Shown here: one piece after another, positions 1 to 6,153 of the stretch
How positions within the stretch are numbered: the first letter of the stretch is position 1
How the letters are laid out: each line of letters begins with the position of its first letter
Made by a program: the position numbers and the translations under genes
Assembly (NCBI GenBank): GCA_023299895.1
Contig: JALZWI010000139.1
Span: 1-8,650 of the forward strand
Reading direction: 5' to 3'
DNA length: 8,650 nucleotides
DNA from: Arenicella sp.
GTDB taxonomy: Bacteria > Pseudomonadota > Gammaproteobacteria > Arenicellales > Arenicellaceae
Notes under the pieces: generated by a model
What the model was told of the DNA's origin: nothing
The model's input: the letters and a program-made list of their open reading frames with translations, nothing else
Databases searched by the model: none

Positions 1-486
1 AATCTTTGCTTTGGTGTAATTTCGATCGCGGTTATTCACCGCACTGAAACGGCTGCCATCGATTGCGATTAGAGACTCCGCAAACATATTCATCTGTTTG
101 CACAACATCACGAATTGGCGGCAAACCAATTTGATCGCCAAGACATTATCTTTTCTGAAATTCGAGATGGTTTTAAAGTCTGGAGCAAGTCGTTCCAACA
201 ACCAGATTAGTTCAAGGTTACGATTGGCTTCTCGCTCTAACTTACGGCTCGACTGAACCTTATTGAGGTACCCATAAATATAAAGTTTGAGCATCGTTGA
301 CGGGTGATAAGCTGGCCGTCCAGTCGATTTGGGTTGAGCCGATTCAAAGCCTAGCTCAAATAAATTGAGTTCGTCTACAAAGGCATCAACAACCCTGACC
401 GGGTTCTCTTCAGAAATGTATTCGTCAATTCGTTCAGGGAATAAGGTGGATTGTTCTCGATTCTCACCTTCAATAAAACGACTCAT
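1..486 (-). CDS. IS1182-type transposase, N-terminal part (cut by window edge)
   Basis: The frame opens at ATG 486 and stays open for 162 codons to base 1, so the C-terminal part lies outside the window. The protein starts MSRFIEGENREQSTLFPERI. Residues about 15-95 resemble the DUF772 domain at the N-terminus of IS1182/IS5-type transposases, including STGRPAYHPSTMLKLYIYGY and SRKLEREANRNLELIWL. The segment APDFKTISNFRKDN follows, then IAIDGSRFSAVNN, where D143 should be the first Asp of the DDE catalytic triad. The second Asp and the Glu are not visible. The start is supported by GGAG (496-493) six bases before the ATG. The visible part has no frameshift or stop; whether the whole gene is intact cannot be judged. 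It points the same way as mutM and the hem genes. Family assignment is from remembered motifs: IS1182 is likely, another IS5-like group is possible. Confidence 0.85.
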   Translation of the reverse strand, partial: MSRFIEGENREQSTLFPERIDEYISEENPVRVVDAFVDELNLFELGFESAQPKSTGRPAYHPSTMLKLYIYGYLNKVQSSRKLEREANRNLELIWLLERLAPDFKTISNFRKDNVLAIKLVCRQFVMLCKQMNMFAESLIAIDGSRFSAVNNRDRNYTKAKI

Positions 487-674
487 AAATTACTCCGCTA
501 GATTGTTAGAGTAATTATACCTTTTGTATCGTTTTTACACAGTCTGAGTATACAACTGCCTGTGAGTTATTTCTACCTGAACGTCGGCTTTGAGTATGTT
601 TTTGCCCGATCAAAAAGTCAATAACTGAGTACTCTTTGCCCTATGCTGACTCAAGTTGACATTACTGAATAAAG
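487..674. other. Non-coding gap between mutM and the transposase gene
   Basis: No coding frame is supported here. The gap holds the transposase leader (487-520), probably the near end of the insertion sequence, and the 3' flank of mutM. A loose inverted repeat is visible with arms gtcaataactgagt (617-630) and actcaagttgac (649-660), which match only with a small bulge. No GC-rich stem followed by a T run is seen, so no convincing intrinsic terminator for the hem-mutM transcript can be named. Confidence 0.5.
493..519 (-). promoter_or_regulatory. Candidate -10 box and ribosome binding site of the transposase gene
   Basis: On the minus strand a perfect TATAAT lies at 519-514, and GGAG at 496-493 stands six bases before ATG 486. 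At 16-17 bp spacing the -35 position reads TGTGTA or CTGTGT, a poor match. The -10 and Shine-Dalgarno elements are seen directly; promoter activity is inferred. Confidence 0.4.
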
Positions 675-685
675 CTAAAAGCTTT
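671..685 (-). repeat. Short perfect inverted repeat spanning the mutM stop codon
   Basis: Arms AAAGCT (671-676) and AGCTTT (680-685) pair perfectly around a 3-base centre. The mutM stop codon TAG (677-675) lies in the structure. Downstream on the minus strand the sequence is T-rich only briefly. The stem is too short and AT-rich for a confident terminator call; it could be chance. Confidence 0.25.
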
Positions 686-1499
686 GGCACGTACGACAAT
701 AAAAAGTGTTTCTTTGCCCGATAACTATAGATTTGATGTCTGTCTTGCAAGCAAAACAAGCTTCACCAGCGCGGCCATAGACTTGTAACTCTTGTTTAAA
801 ATAACCAGGCTTACCATCAACTTGCGAAAAGTCATTCAACGTCGTTCCACCAGCTTTAATGGCATTACTAAGAACGTCTTTGATTGATTCGCTAAGCCGC
901 TGATAACGAGCTCTGCTTACCTTGCCCGATTGAATCGTCGGACGAATGCCGGCCATAAAAAGTGATTCACTCGCATAAATATTGCCAACACCAACAACGA
1001 CCTTACCATCCATAATAAAATTTTTAACCGCGACTGATCTTTTGCGAGATTGCTGAAATAGCAACTCGCCAGTAAAGTCTTTGCTTAAGGGCTCTGGCCC
1101 CAGTGATGCCAGTAGTTTGTGCTCAGCAACATTATGGCTAGGGGCTATCCATAAACAACAGCCAAAACGACGCGGATCGTTATATCGTAATATGTTAGTC
1201 CTGTTGAGTTCAATATCGATATGGTCATGCTTACCCGCTTGGGTTCCAGCATCGAGAACTCGCAAGCTGCCGGACATACCCAGATGAAGCAATACCGTGC
1301 CACCTTGTGTGTGAATTAACAAATATTTAGCACGGCGCTCAACATAATTTATTGTCTGGCCTTCTAGCTTTACTAATTGCTTTTCAGGCACAGGCCAACG
1401 TAGCGAGGTATTTCTTACCACGAACTTACTAATGACTGCTTGATCTAAATAAGGCTTAACACCACGTAATGTGGTTTCAACCTCAGGGAGCTCAGGCAT
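675..1499 (-). CDS. mutM: Formamidopyrimidine-DNA glycosylase (8-oxoguanine repair)
   Basis: This bifunctional glycosylase/AP lyase removes 8-oxoguanine and Fapy lesions from DNA in base excision repair. At 274 residues it has the usual family length. It begins MPELPEVET; after Met removal Pro2 is the Schiff-base nucleophile and Glu3 the acid. K58 in RRAKYL is the conserved hairpin lysine. M75 (LHLGMSGSLR) and R111-F112 (NDPRRFG) match the residues that fill the gap left by the flipped base. The helix-two-turn-helix region carries VGVGNIYASES (169-179, N173). The C-terminal zinc finger has C248-x2-C251 and C268-x2-C271, with R263 between. The MPELPEVET start is fixed by mechanism; the preceding ATTAAACGGTC has only a weak Shine-Dalgarno. 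The gene starts 11 bases after the hemY stop, so it is probably co-transcribed with the heme genes and translated with help from upstream ribosomes. Endonuclease VIII (Nei) is excluded by the N-terminus. Confidence 0.97.
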   Translation of the reverse strand: MPELPEVETTLRGVKPYLDQAVISKFVVRNTSLRWPVPEKQLVKLEGQTINYVERRAKYLLIHTQGGTVLLHLGMSGSLRVLDAGTQAGKHDHIDIELNRTNILRYNDPRRFGCCLWIAPSHNVAEHKLLASLGPEPLSKDFTGELLFQQSRKRSVAVKNFIMDGKVVVGVGNIYASESLFMAGIRPTIQSGKVSRARYQRLSESIKDVLSNAIKAGGTTLNDFSQVDGKPGYFKQELQVYGRAGEACFACKTDIKSIVIGQRNTFYCRTCQSF

Positions 1500-1510
1500 G
1501 ACCGTTTAAT

Positions 1511-2800
1511 TTAAGCGGGTTTCACTTCTTCTGATGCAGGGACAATTTCACCTTCTTGTGCAAGATTCTCAGCTGCTTGATCAGCCACATCGATCACATC
1601 GACAGAGCTTGCTAATTGCTCTACTGATGATTGCCCATTTGTTAACGCTTTTATACCGGCACGATAAAGCTGCAATGCTTTGCCGCTATCGTTCGAAGCT
1701 TCAAACACCTCGCCTAATACACTATAGGCTTGAGGCAACTGAGCTAAACTGATCGATACCTGTAAATGCTTTTTAGCAACGTCATAGTTTTTATCAGCTA
1801 AGGCAAAACGACCCGCAGCTAAATGTAATTCTGCATTTTCTGGTCGAGCTAATAACCAGCCTTCAACTTTACGAAACTGTTTAGCAGGTTTAGCGCTGGC
1901 TAAACCGCCATAGATATTAACCAGCTCATCACTCCAGTTATTTTTTAACGCGGAGCTAATTAATTTTTCAGGCGTGCTTGAATCACCTTTGCCAATTAAC
2001 TCTTTAGCATAGATTGCTATATTGCTTGGTAGTTTCTTCTGCTGACTTGGTAATTGCTTCCAGGCTGTAGTAATATTTTCTGCCGAAATTAATGCATCAG
2101 CATAAATTTTATTTTGGATGTCTGATAATACTTCCACAGGTAAAGCTTTTTGCTTTTTAGCCGTTGCTAATATACCTTGCGCTGCAGACCAATCTTGAGA
2201 TTCTTCATGGGTTTGCAATAACATTGCGGTATATTGTGGATTCTTTTTACCTTCTTCGCTTAAATCGTTTAAGGTTGCCAATGCTTGCTCAATTTGACCA
2301 GCACTCTGATGTAATTTAGCCTTGGTCAAACCAATCGCTAAGCGCTCTTTGGGCGCCGCTTCGTACGCGGCTTTTAAATATTCATCACGGCTAATCAAGC
2401 GGCCTTGTTCTTGAGCCGCTTGCGCTGCGGCAAGATAGTTGACATATGGAATGCCGCTGTGTGAAGATTTTTTTAATAAAAGATTTTCAGCTCGATGCCA
2501 ATCGCCTTTAATCAACGACAAATAAGCTGCACCAAACTGTTGCTCCGCTTTATCATGATTACGCTGCCCGCGCCATTTGGCGAATGTCTTTGGTGAGCGC
2601 CAAACAGTGCGGAACAACCAGAATAAAAAATACAATACGACAACAACGCCAAACAATAAGAGAATAAAGCCTAAGACTTTTATCTCAATCAAATAACCGC
2701 CGATATACATTTTTACATAATTATCAGGATCAATTTTATCGATTTGTAAAACACCATAGCCAACTACTGCGGCAAGCAATAATTTGATTATCAATCCCAT
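1511..2800 (-). CDS. hemY: HemY-type inner-membrane TPR protein of the heme cluster
   Basis: A 429-residue protein of the gammaproteobacterial HemY family, a different protein from the Gram-positive HemY protoporphyrinogen oxidase. Two membrane helices are visible near the N-terminus (about 3-19 and 42-63), joined by a short loop with DPDNYVKMYIGGYLIEI, typical of the HemY N-terminal domain. A basic stretch follows (RSPKTFAKWRGQR, 68-80). The remainder is helical, Ala/Leu/Gln-rich and TPR-like; the clearest repeat is near residues 350-385 (AYSVLGEVFEASNDSGKALQLYRAGI). It should be anchored in the inner membrane with the TPR part on one face. Its biochemical role is not settled; a part in organising late tetrapyrrole steps is a family-level suggestion. 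The ATG follows the hemX stop by 2 bases and a GGCGGG about 8 bases upstream can serve as ribosome site, so coupling to hemX is likely. The acidic tail ends EEVKPA, 11 bases before mutM. Confidence 0.9.
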   Translation of the reverse strand: MGLIIKLLLAAVVGYGVLQIDKIDPDNYVKMYIGGYLIEIKVLGFILLLFGVVVVLYFLFWLFRTVWRSPKTFAKWRGQRNHDKAEQQFGAAYLSLIKGDWHRAENLLLKKSSHSGIPYVNYLAAAQAAQEQGRLISRDEYLKAAYEAAPKERLAIGLTKAKLHQSAGQIEQALATLNDLSEEGKKNPQYTAMLLQTHEESQDWSAAQGILATAKKQKALPVEVLSDIQNKIYADALISAENITTAWKQLPSQQKKLPSNIAIYAKELIGKGDSSTPEKLISSALKNNWSDELVNIYGGLASAKPAKQFRKVEGWLLARPENAELHLAAGRFALADKNYDVAKKHLQVSISLAQLPQAYSVLGEVFEASNDSGKALQLYRAGIKALTNGQSSVEQLASSVDVIDVADQAAENLAQEGEIVPASEEVKPA

Positions 2801-2802
2801 GT

Positions 2803-4062
2803 TTATTGCCCGCCTTTAACTGCTTGTAATGCTTCAAAAGATCCAGTAATTGTTGGTAATTCTACACTGATATTTTGTTCACGAATTTCATTGAGTTGAG
2901 TCAAAACGTTGGTGACTTCAGGGCTGTCAGTATCAAAATAATCTAGTAACCACTTACTAGCTGAGACAATGCTTTGTTGAAAAATAGCATCTTGCTCTTG
3001 CAGTAATGCCAGGTCCGCCTTAGCCAACATCAGTTGTAAGTTTTGATCCAAGAAGTATCGTTGATCTGGTGCCAATAATGGTTTTGGTGCTTCCTCGACT
3101 TGCTGTACTTGAATGGAACTTTTAATTTCAACCCACAACTCGGTTAGCTCAGCTCGCCAACCATCCTCTTGCTCTACACCTTCTTCACTCTTAAATTCAA
3201 CCGCTGTTGCCTCTGGTTCGTTCTCTAATGGTAATGACGGAACATTAGCTGATATTGTATTTAACGAGGCTGACATGCCTTCGATATCAACAGACTGTAG
3301 GTTTTTTAATAATGCAATTTCTTCTGCTACCTTGACTCTCACCACACTGTAACGTGGATCAGTAATACTTTTTAGTTGCGCTGCTGCGACAGTTAATGCA
3401 TTTAATGCAGAATCTGCATCCGCTGAAAACACTAAACTATTGTTTGCTAATTTCAATAACTGCGCAACTTCATCGACCACAAAGGCATTAGTTCCACTTT
3501 TCAAGTCATTATTAATGGTATCAACAGATTCCAGCAGTTGAGCCTGAGCCTTAACAAGCTGCTCTAATTTTTCGTCATACTCTATTAATTTTTTGTCTAG
3601 GGTGATTGTTGTCTGTTGCAAGCTGGCGTTTAGCTTATCTTCTGAAACAATTTTTGATTGCTGTTCTTGCAATCGACCTACGCTGTCGCCTATGCGGCTA
3701 ACTTGGCCACCGATTTCGGTAATGCCAACAGCCAGACCTGATTCAGAACGGACATTCATGACTTGATCTTGATACCAACTTAAGCCAACACCTGCGAGAG
3801 CGGCTAAAGAAAATATAATTGCAAAAATAGCAGCGCTGTTACTTTGCTTTTTTACTTCGACAGGCACTGCAGGGGAATCTACCATAGTGGTTTTTGTTTC
3901 AGTAGCTGCCTTGGAAGCATCAGTTTGAGTTTTAGTCGTTGTTTTAGGCGCGGCAGAAGCATTTTTCGCAGAATCACTGGCAACTGTTTTCTTGCTAGCC
4001 TTTGTGGTTCTTTTTTTAGTTACTGGTACTTCTGCATCAGAGGTTGATTTTGGATCAGTCAT
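2803..4062 (-). CDS. hemX: HemX-type membrane protein of the heme cluster
   Basis: Starting at ATG 4062 this gives 419 residues, close to the roughly 390 of E. coli HemX. The order is: a cytoplasmic-looking head rich in Lys, Thr, Ser and Ala (about 15-60, with KKRTTKASKK), one membrane helix (about 77-96, SAAIFAIIFSLAALAGVGLSW), a probable coiled coil (about 115-180, rich in Gln, Glu, Lys and Leu), and a helical C-terminal domain with LLKLANNSLVFSADADSALNAL, typical of HemX. Many databases label HemX as uroporphyrinogen-III C-methyltransferase, but no SAM-binding motif is visible, so that name should not be trusted; the true role is undefined. A longer frame opens at TTG 4119, but its extra 19 residues do not look like HemX and their codons lie in two hairpins, so I prefer ATG 4062. 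Neither start has a clear Shine-Dalgarno. The stop is 2 bases before hemY. Confidence 0.88.
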   Translation of the reverse strand: MTDPKSTSDAEVPVTKKRTTKASKKTVASDSAKNASAAPKTTTKTQTDASKAATETKTTMVDSPAVPVEVKKQSNSAAIFAIIFSLAALAGVGLSWYQDQVMNVRSESGLAVGITEIGGQVSRIGDSVGRLQEQQSKIVSEDKLNASLQQTTITLDKKLIEYDEKLEQLVKAQAQLLESVDTINNDLKSGTNAFVVDEVAQLLKLANNSLVFSADADSALNALTVAAAQLKSITDPRYSVVRVKVAEEIALLKNLQSVDIEGMSASLNTISANVPSLPLENEPEATAVEFKSEEGVEQEDGWRAELTELWVEIKSSIQVQQVEEAPKPLLAPDQRYFLDQNLQLMLAKADLALLQEQDAIFQQSIVSASKWLLDYFDTDSPEVTNVLTQLNEIREQNISVELPTITGSFEALQAVKGGQ

Positions 4063-4085
4063 ATTTATCGCAACGAGTGAGTAAT

Positions 4086-4105
4086 AACCGCAATCATTTG
4101 CGGTT
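4086..4105. repeat. Perfect hairpin 2 in the hemX leader
   Basis: Arms aaccgcaa (4086-4093) and ttgcggtt (4098-4105) form a perfect 8-bp stem with a 4-base loop. It ends 23 bases before hemX ATG 4062 in the direction of transcription. It is the more GC-rich of the pair, but the following minus-strand sequence (ATTACTCAC) lacks a T run, so it is not a standard intrinsic terminator. Confidence 0.6.
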
Positions 4106-4110
4106 TCTGG

Positions 4111-4133
4111 TAGCTTCAAGCATATTGAAGCTA
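4111..4133. repeat. Perfect hairpin 1 in the hemX leader
   Basis: Arms tagcttcaa (4111-4119) and ttgaagcta (4125-4133) form a perfect 9-bp stem with a 5-base loop. It lies 5 bases from the second hairpin and just downstream of a candidate -10 box, so an RNA started there would carry this hairpin at or near its 5' end. The possible TTG start at 4119 lies in its stem. Confidence 0.6.
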
Positions 4134-4145
4134 ATGAGATAAAAT

Positions 4146-4154
4146 ATTATCACA
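4146..4154 (-). promoter_or_regulatory. Candidate extended -10 promoter for hemX-hemY-mutM
   Basis: On the minus strand TGTGATAAT (4154-4146) has an extended -10 form, TGn followed by GATAAT, which matches TATAAT at five of six positions. No good -35 hexamer is seen at 17 bp (CATAGG), which extended -10 promoters tolerate. A start about 7 bases downstream would place both hairpins in the leader. The motif is seen directly; its use is inferred. Confidence 0.35.
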
Positions 4155-4192
4155 TGCTCACAGTAGAGCCTATGACTAGCACGGTTTTTTTA

Positions 4193-4227
4193 CCTTTATT
4201 GATACTTACGTTTTACTTCGATAAAGG
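4193..4227 (-). repeat. Inverted repeat just after hemCD
   Basis: Arms cctttat (4193-4199) and ataaagg (4221-4227) pair perfectly with a 21-base loop, 3 bases past the hemCD stop. On the minus strand the sequence that follows is TAAAAAAACCG, not a T run, so intrinsic termination is not supported. It may only slow polymerase or protect the 3' end, or be chance in AT-rich DNA. Confidence 0.25.
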
Positions 4228-4229
4228 CT

Positions 4230-5930
4230 TCATTTGCCTGAAAAAGCGATCATCATATGTTTATTAGAGGGCGATTGAGCAACTCTGATCTCATTTGTCC
4301 AGCCATGTTGTTTGGCCGTCATCGCTATTTGTTCACTACCAACGATTAATTTAGCATCCATGATTTGATCTGCATATTGAGTCATATGTGACAATATATT
4401 TATTGCGCTAATTGAGCTATGCAAAAATATGCCTTTAATCTTAGGGCTAAAATCTGTAGAAAACAACTCTTTGACTTGGTTAGCTAATGGCTTGGGCTCT
4501 ACTTGCTGATAACACACCGCAGAGACAACCTCGGCGCCGCGCCTACGCATTTCTTGTGCGGGCCAATCGAGCCCATATTTACCTCTAACAATCAGTATTC
4601 TACGCCCAGTTAATTTATGTAATTGCTGTACTCGCAATAAAGCCTCAGCACCGTGACCACTGTCTGGAAATAACGCATCAATGCCATGCTGATAGAGCTC
4701 TTTAGCTGTCTCTGAACCAACTGCCATAACACGGATAGGTTTAAGCAGGCTAGACTGCTCTTCAATCATTGGCATACAAAACTCAACAGCATTCCTCGAC
4801 ACAAAAAGAATATCTGTGAATTGCTCAATATTAGCTAATAAATCAAGCGATTCTTTATCGTATATTGGCTCTATTGATAACGCCTCTATGTGCTGCGGCT
4901 TATAGTCTAAGGATTTCAACAAGCTGCGAGTATTGCCTAAATATTTTTCCTCTCTTGTCATAATAACCAAAGACTGTTCAAGCCTATTAAGTTCAGCTGG
5001 CTCACTGTAAAGTGAAGATAAAATCTCACCTGCGCCTTGTTTTAATAAATCCTTTGCCGCATCTTCACCCAGTTTAATGGCTCCTTCGATCGTCATACTT
5101 TCAACCAAACCCTCACTATATAAACATTTCGTGCCATCAACTCTTCCAACCATACCTCGAAAACGAATCTTACCTTTTTCAATTTCAGCAAAGCCTGCTA
5201 TCGGCACTTGGCAACCACCTTCAAGCTGCGCATTCATCGCTCGCTCAGCTGCAATCGACAATGCACTGATTTGGCTATGCAGCGGTTTAATGAGTTCTTT
5301 AGTGACGTCGTCATCGCTACGGCACTCTATTCCTACTATTCCTTGGCCAACCGCGGGCAAACACAATTGTGGTGAAATATATTGTTTTATGCGATCAGCT
5401 AACTCAAGTCTAATTAAGCCAGCGGCGGCAAGAATAATGGCATCATAGTCACCATTATCGAGTTTTGCTAAGCGAGTATTTACGTTGCCGCGCAGCTCAA
5501 TAAACTCTAAATCAGGAAACGAGTTTTTTAATTGAGAAATACGTCTGAGGCTCGACGTGCCAACTTTCGAACCTTTTGGCAATGCATAAAGGTTTTGATA
5601 GTGATTAGAAACAAACGCATCGCGAGCATCCTCCCTGTCACAAACAACTGCAATCTCTAACCCTTTTGGCAGGCTGACAGGTACGTCCTTCATCGAATGC
5701 ACGGCGATATCAGTTTCTTTATTCAATAAAGAAACCTCAAGTTCTTTCAAAAACAAACCCTTACCACCAACAGTTGCTAGACTACGATCCAATAATTGAT
5801 CACCCTTAGTGGTCATGCCGACGATTTCAACCGACAAACCTGGATGAACTTTTAATAACTCTTGCTCGATGTAGTTAGCTTGCCATAAAGCCAGCGGACT
5901 ATTACGAGTTGCTATGCGTATTGACGACAT
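4230..5930 (-). CDS. hemCD: Fused hydroxymethylbilane synthase / uroporphyrinogen-III synthase (HemC-HemD)
   Basis: One 566-residue frame carries two consecutive heme-pathway enzymes. Residues 1 to about 308 are porphobilinogen deaminase, which joins four porphobilinogens into hydroxymethylbilane: [14 protein letters not shown] (5-18), VHSMKDVP with catalytic D82 (E. coli D84), R129-R130, RGNVNTR (147-153), and C240 in LEGGCQVPI, the attachment site of the dipyrromethane cofactor (E. coli C242). Residues about 320-566 are uroporphyrinogen-III synthase, which inverts ring D and closes the ring: VIMTREE near the start, [19 protein letters not shown] (402-412), [14 protein letters not shown] (445-450), [17 protein letters not shown] (528-544). 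The joint is only about 11 residues (309-319). In most gammaproteobacteria these are two adjacent genes. M324 could start a separate HemD, but no Shine-Dalgarno precedes it. The ATG at 5930 fits the HemC N-terminus; upstream only AGAA resembles a ribosome site. Both enzymes act in the cytosol. Confidence 0.95.
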   Translation of the reverse strand: MSSIRIATRNSPLALWQANYIEQELLKVHPGLSVEIVGMTTKGDQLLDRSLATVGGKGLFLKELEVSLLNKETDIAVHSMKDVPVSLPKGLEIAVVCDREDARDAFVSNHYQNLYALPKGSKVGTSSLRRISQLKNSFPDLEFIELRGNVNTRLAKLDNGDYDAIILAAAGLIRLELADRIKQYISPQLCLPAVGQGIVGIECRSDDDVTKELIKPLHSQISALSIAAERAMNAQLEGGCQVPIAGFAEIEKGKIRFRGMVGRVDGTKCLYSEGLVESMTIEGAIKLGEDAAKDLLKQGAGEILSSLYSEPAELNRLEQSLVIMTREEKYLGNTRSLLKSLDYKPQHIEALSIEPIYDKESLDLLANIEQFTDILFVSRNAVEFCMPMIEEQSSLLKPIRVMAVGSETAKELYQHGIDALFPDSGHGAEALLRVQQLHKLTGRRILIVRGKYGLDWPAQEMRRRGAEVVSAVCYQQVEPKPLANQVKELFSTDFSPKIKGIFLHSSISAINILSHMTQYADQIMDAKLIVGSEQIAMTAKQHGWTNEIRVAQSPSNKHMMIAFSGK

Positions 5931-5941
5931 TAATTCTAATA

Positions 5942-5965
5942 TAATTGGTTAAATGTAATTGGTTA
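5942..5965. repeat. Pair of 10-bp direct repeats in front of hemCD
   Basis: taattggtta occurs perfectly at 5942-5951 and 5956-5965, a 14-base period, beginning 12 bases upstream of the hemCD ATG. Placed between the candidate promoter and the start codon, it would be in the leader of hemCD mRNA. It could be an operator or an RNA element; the protein or ligand, if any, is unknown, and chance in an AT-rich leader is possible. Confidence 0.5.
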
Positions 5966-6002
5966 GAGCGTTAGATGTTACTTATTTATCAGTTACATGC
6001 AT

Positions 6003-6031
6003 AGTATTTTTTGCGCTTCACTTCCAATCAA
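6003..6031 (-). promoter_or_regulatory. hemCD: Candidate promoter of hemCD
   Basis: On the minus strand TTGATT (6031-6026) is followed after 17 bp by AATACT (6008-6003). Each hexamer matches the sigma-70 consensus at four of six positions. It would give a leader of about 65 bases that contains the direct repeats. Weak but well spaced. Confidence 0.3.
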
Positions 6032-6110
6032 TCAATAAGACTTCATCAAGGCTACTAAATCAACAAGATAAAACCCATAAAGAGGCTCGCTATAAAAACT
6101 CTGCTCGCGT

Positions 6111-6116
6111 TATAAT
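6111..6116 (+). promoter_or_regulatory. argH: Candidate -10 box of argH
   Basis: TATAAT lies 37 bases before the argH ATG. The -35 position at 17 bp reads cgctat, a poor match. A start near 6123 would give a leader of about 30 bases with no recognisable Shine-Dalgarno. Confidence 0.4.
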
Positions 6117-6153
6117 CATGGGTCTGATTCGATAAATTCGATCTAACACCACT

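Larger units (their letters stand above)
1..549 (-). mobile_element. Insertion sequence, IS1182-like, partial; near end not precisely located
   Basis: The transposase fragment implies an insertion sequence whose far end lies left of base 1. The near end should lie a short way upstream of the ATG, within about 487-660. The stretch 531-549, which on the minus strand reads CTCAGACTGTGTAAAAAC, is a plausible terminal sequence, but the partner inverted repeat is outside the window and no target duplication can be tested. The end coordinate is therefore a guess. Confidence 0.45.
5931..6153. other. Divergent intergenic region between hemCD and argH
   Basis: These 223 bases must start transcription in both directions. 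Visible contents are the direct repeats (5942-5965), a candidate hemCD promoter (6003-6031) and a perfect TATAAT for argH (6111-6116). In Pseudomonas aeruginosa, as I recall it, algZ and algR lie between argH and hemC; here they are absent. No clear ArgR box (palindrome of the TGAATAATTATTCA kind) is seen. No small gene is supported. Confidence 0.6.

Noticed and set aside
600..722. Repeated tttgcccgat at 601-610 and 713-722, suggesting a partial duplication of the mutM 3' end
   Set aside because: The match does not extend beyond the 10-mer; a related ctttgccc at 633-640 is similar by chance. Not enough for a duplication.
1081..1287. Plus-strand open frame inside mutM
   Set aside because: Antisense to conserved MutM motifs; composition is that of a shadow frame.
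2803..4062. HemX as a uroporphyrinogen-III C-methyltransferase enzyme
   Set aside because: No SAM-dependent methyltransferase motif is visible; the common database name appears to be a legacy label.
4183..4200. T run (4185-4191) as an intrinsic terminator
   Set aside because: The run is on the plus strand, where no transcript is expected to end; on the minus strand it is an A run, so it cannot terminate hemCD.
4949..4961. Separate hemD start at ATG 4961
   Set aside because: The frame is continuous with HemC, there is no stop between the domains and no Shine-Dalgarno before this ATG.
5077..5448. 123-codon open frame on the plus strand opposite hemC
   Set aside because: It is antisense to a well-conserved part of HemC (around C240 and the RGNVNTR region), resembles no known protein and has no ribosome site.
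6117..6153. ArgR operator in the argH leader
   Set aside because: The repeated attcgat at 6127-6142 is a direct repeat, not the TGAATAATTATTCA-like palindrome expected of an ARG box.
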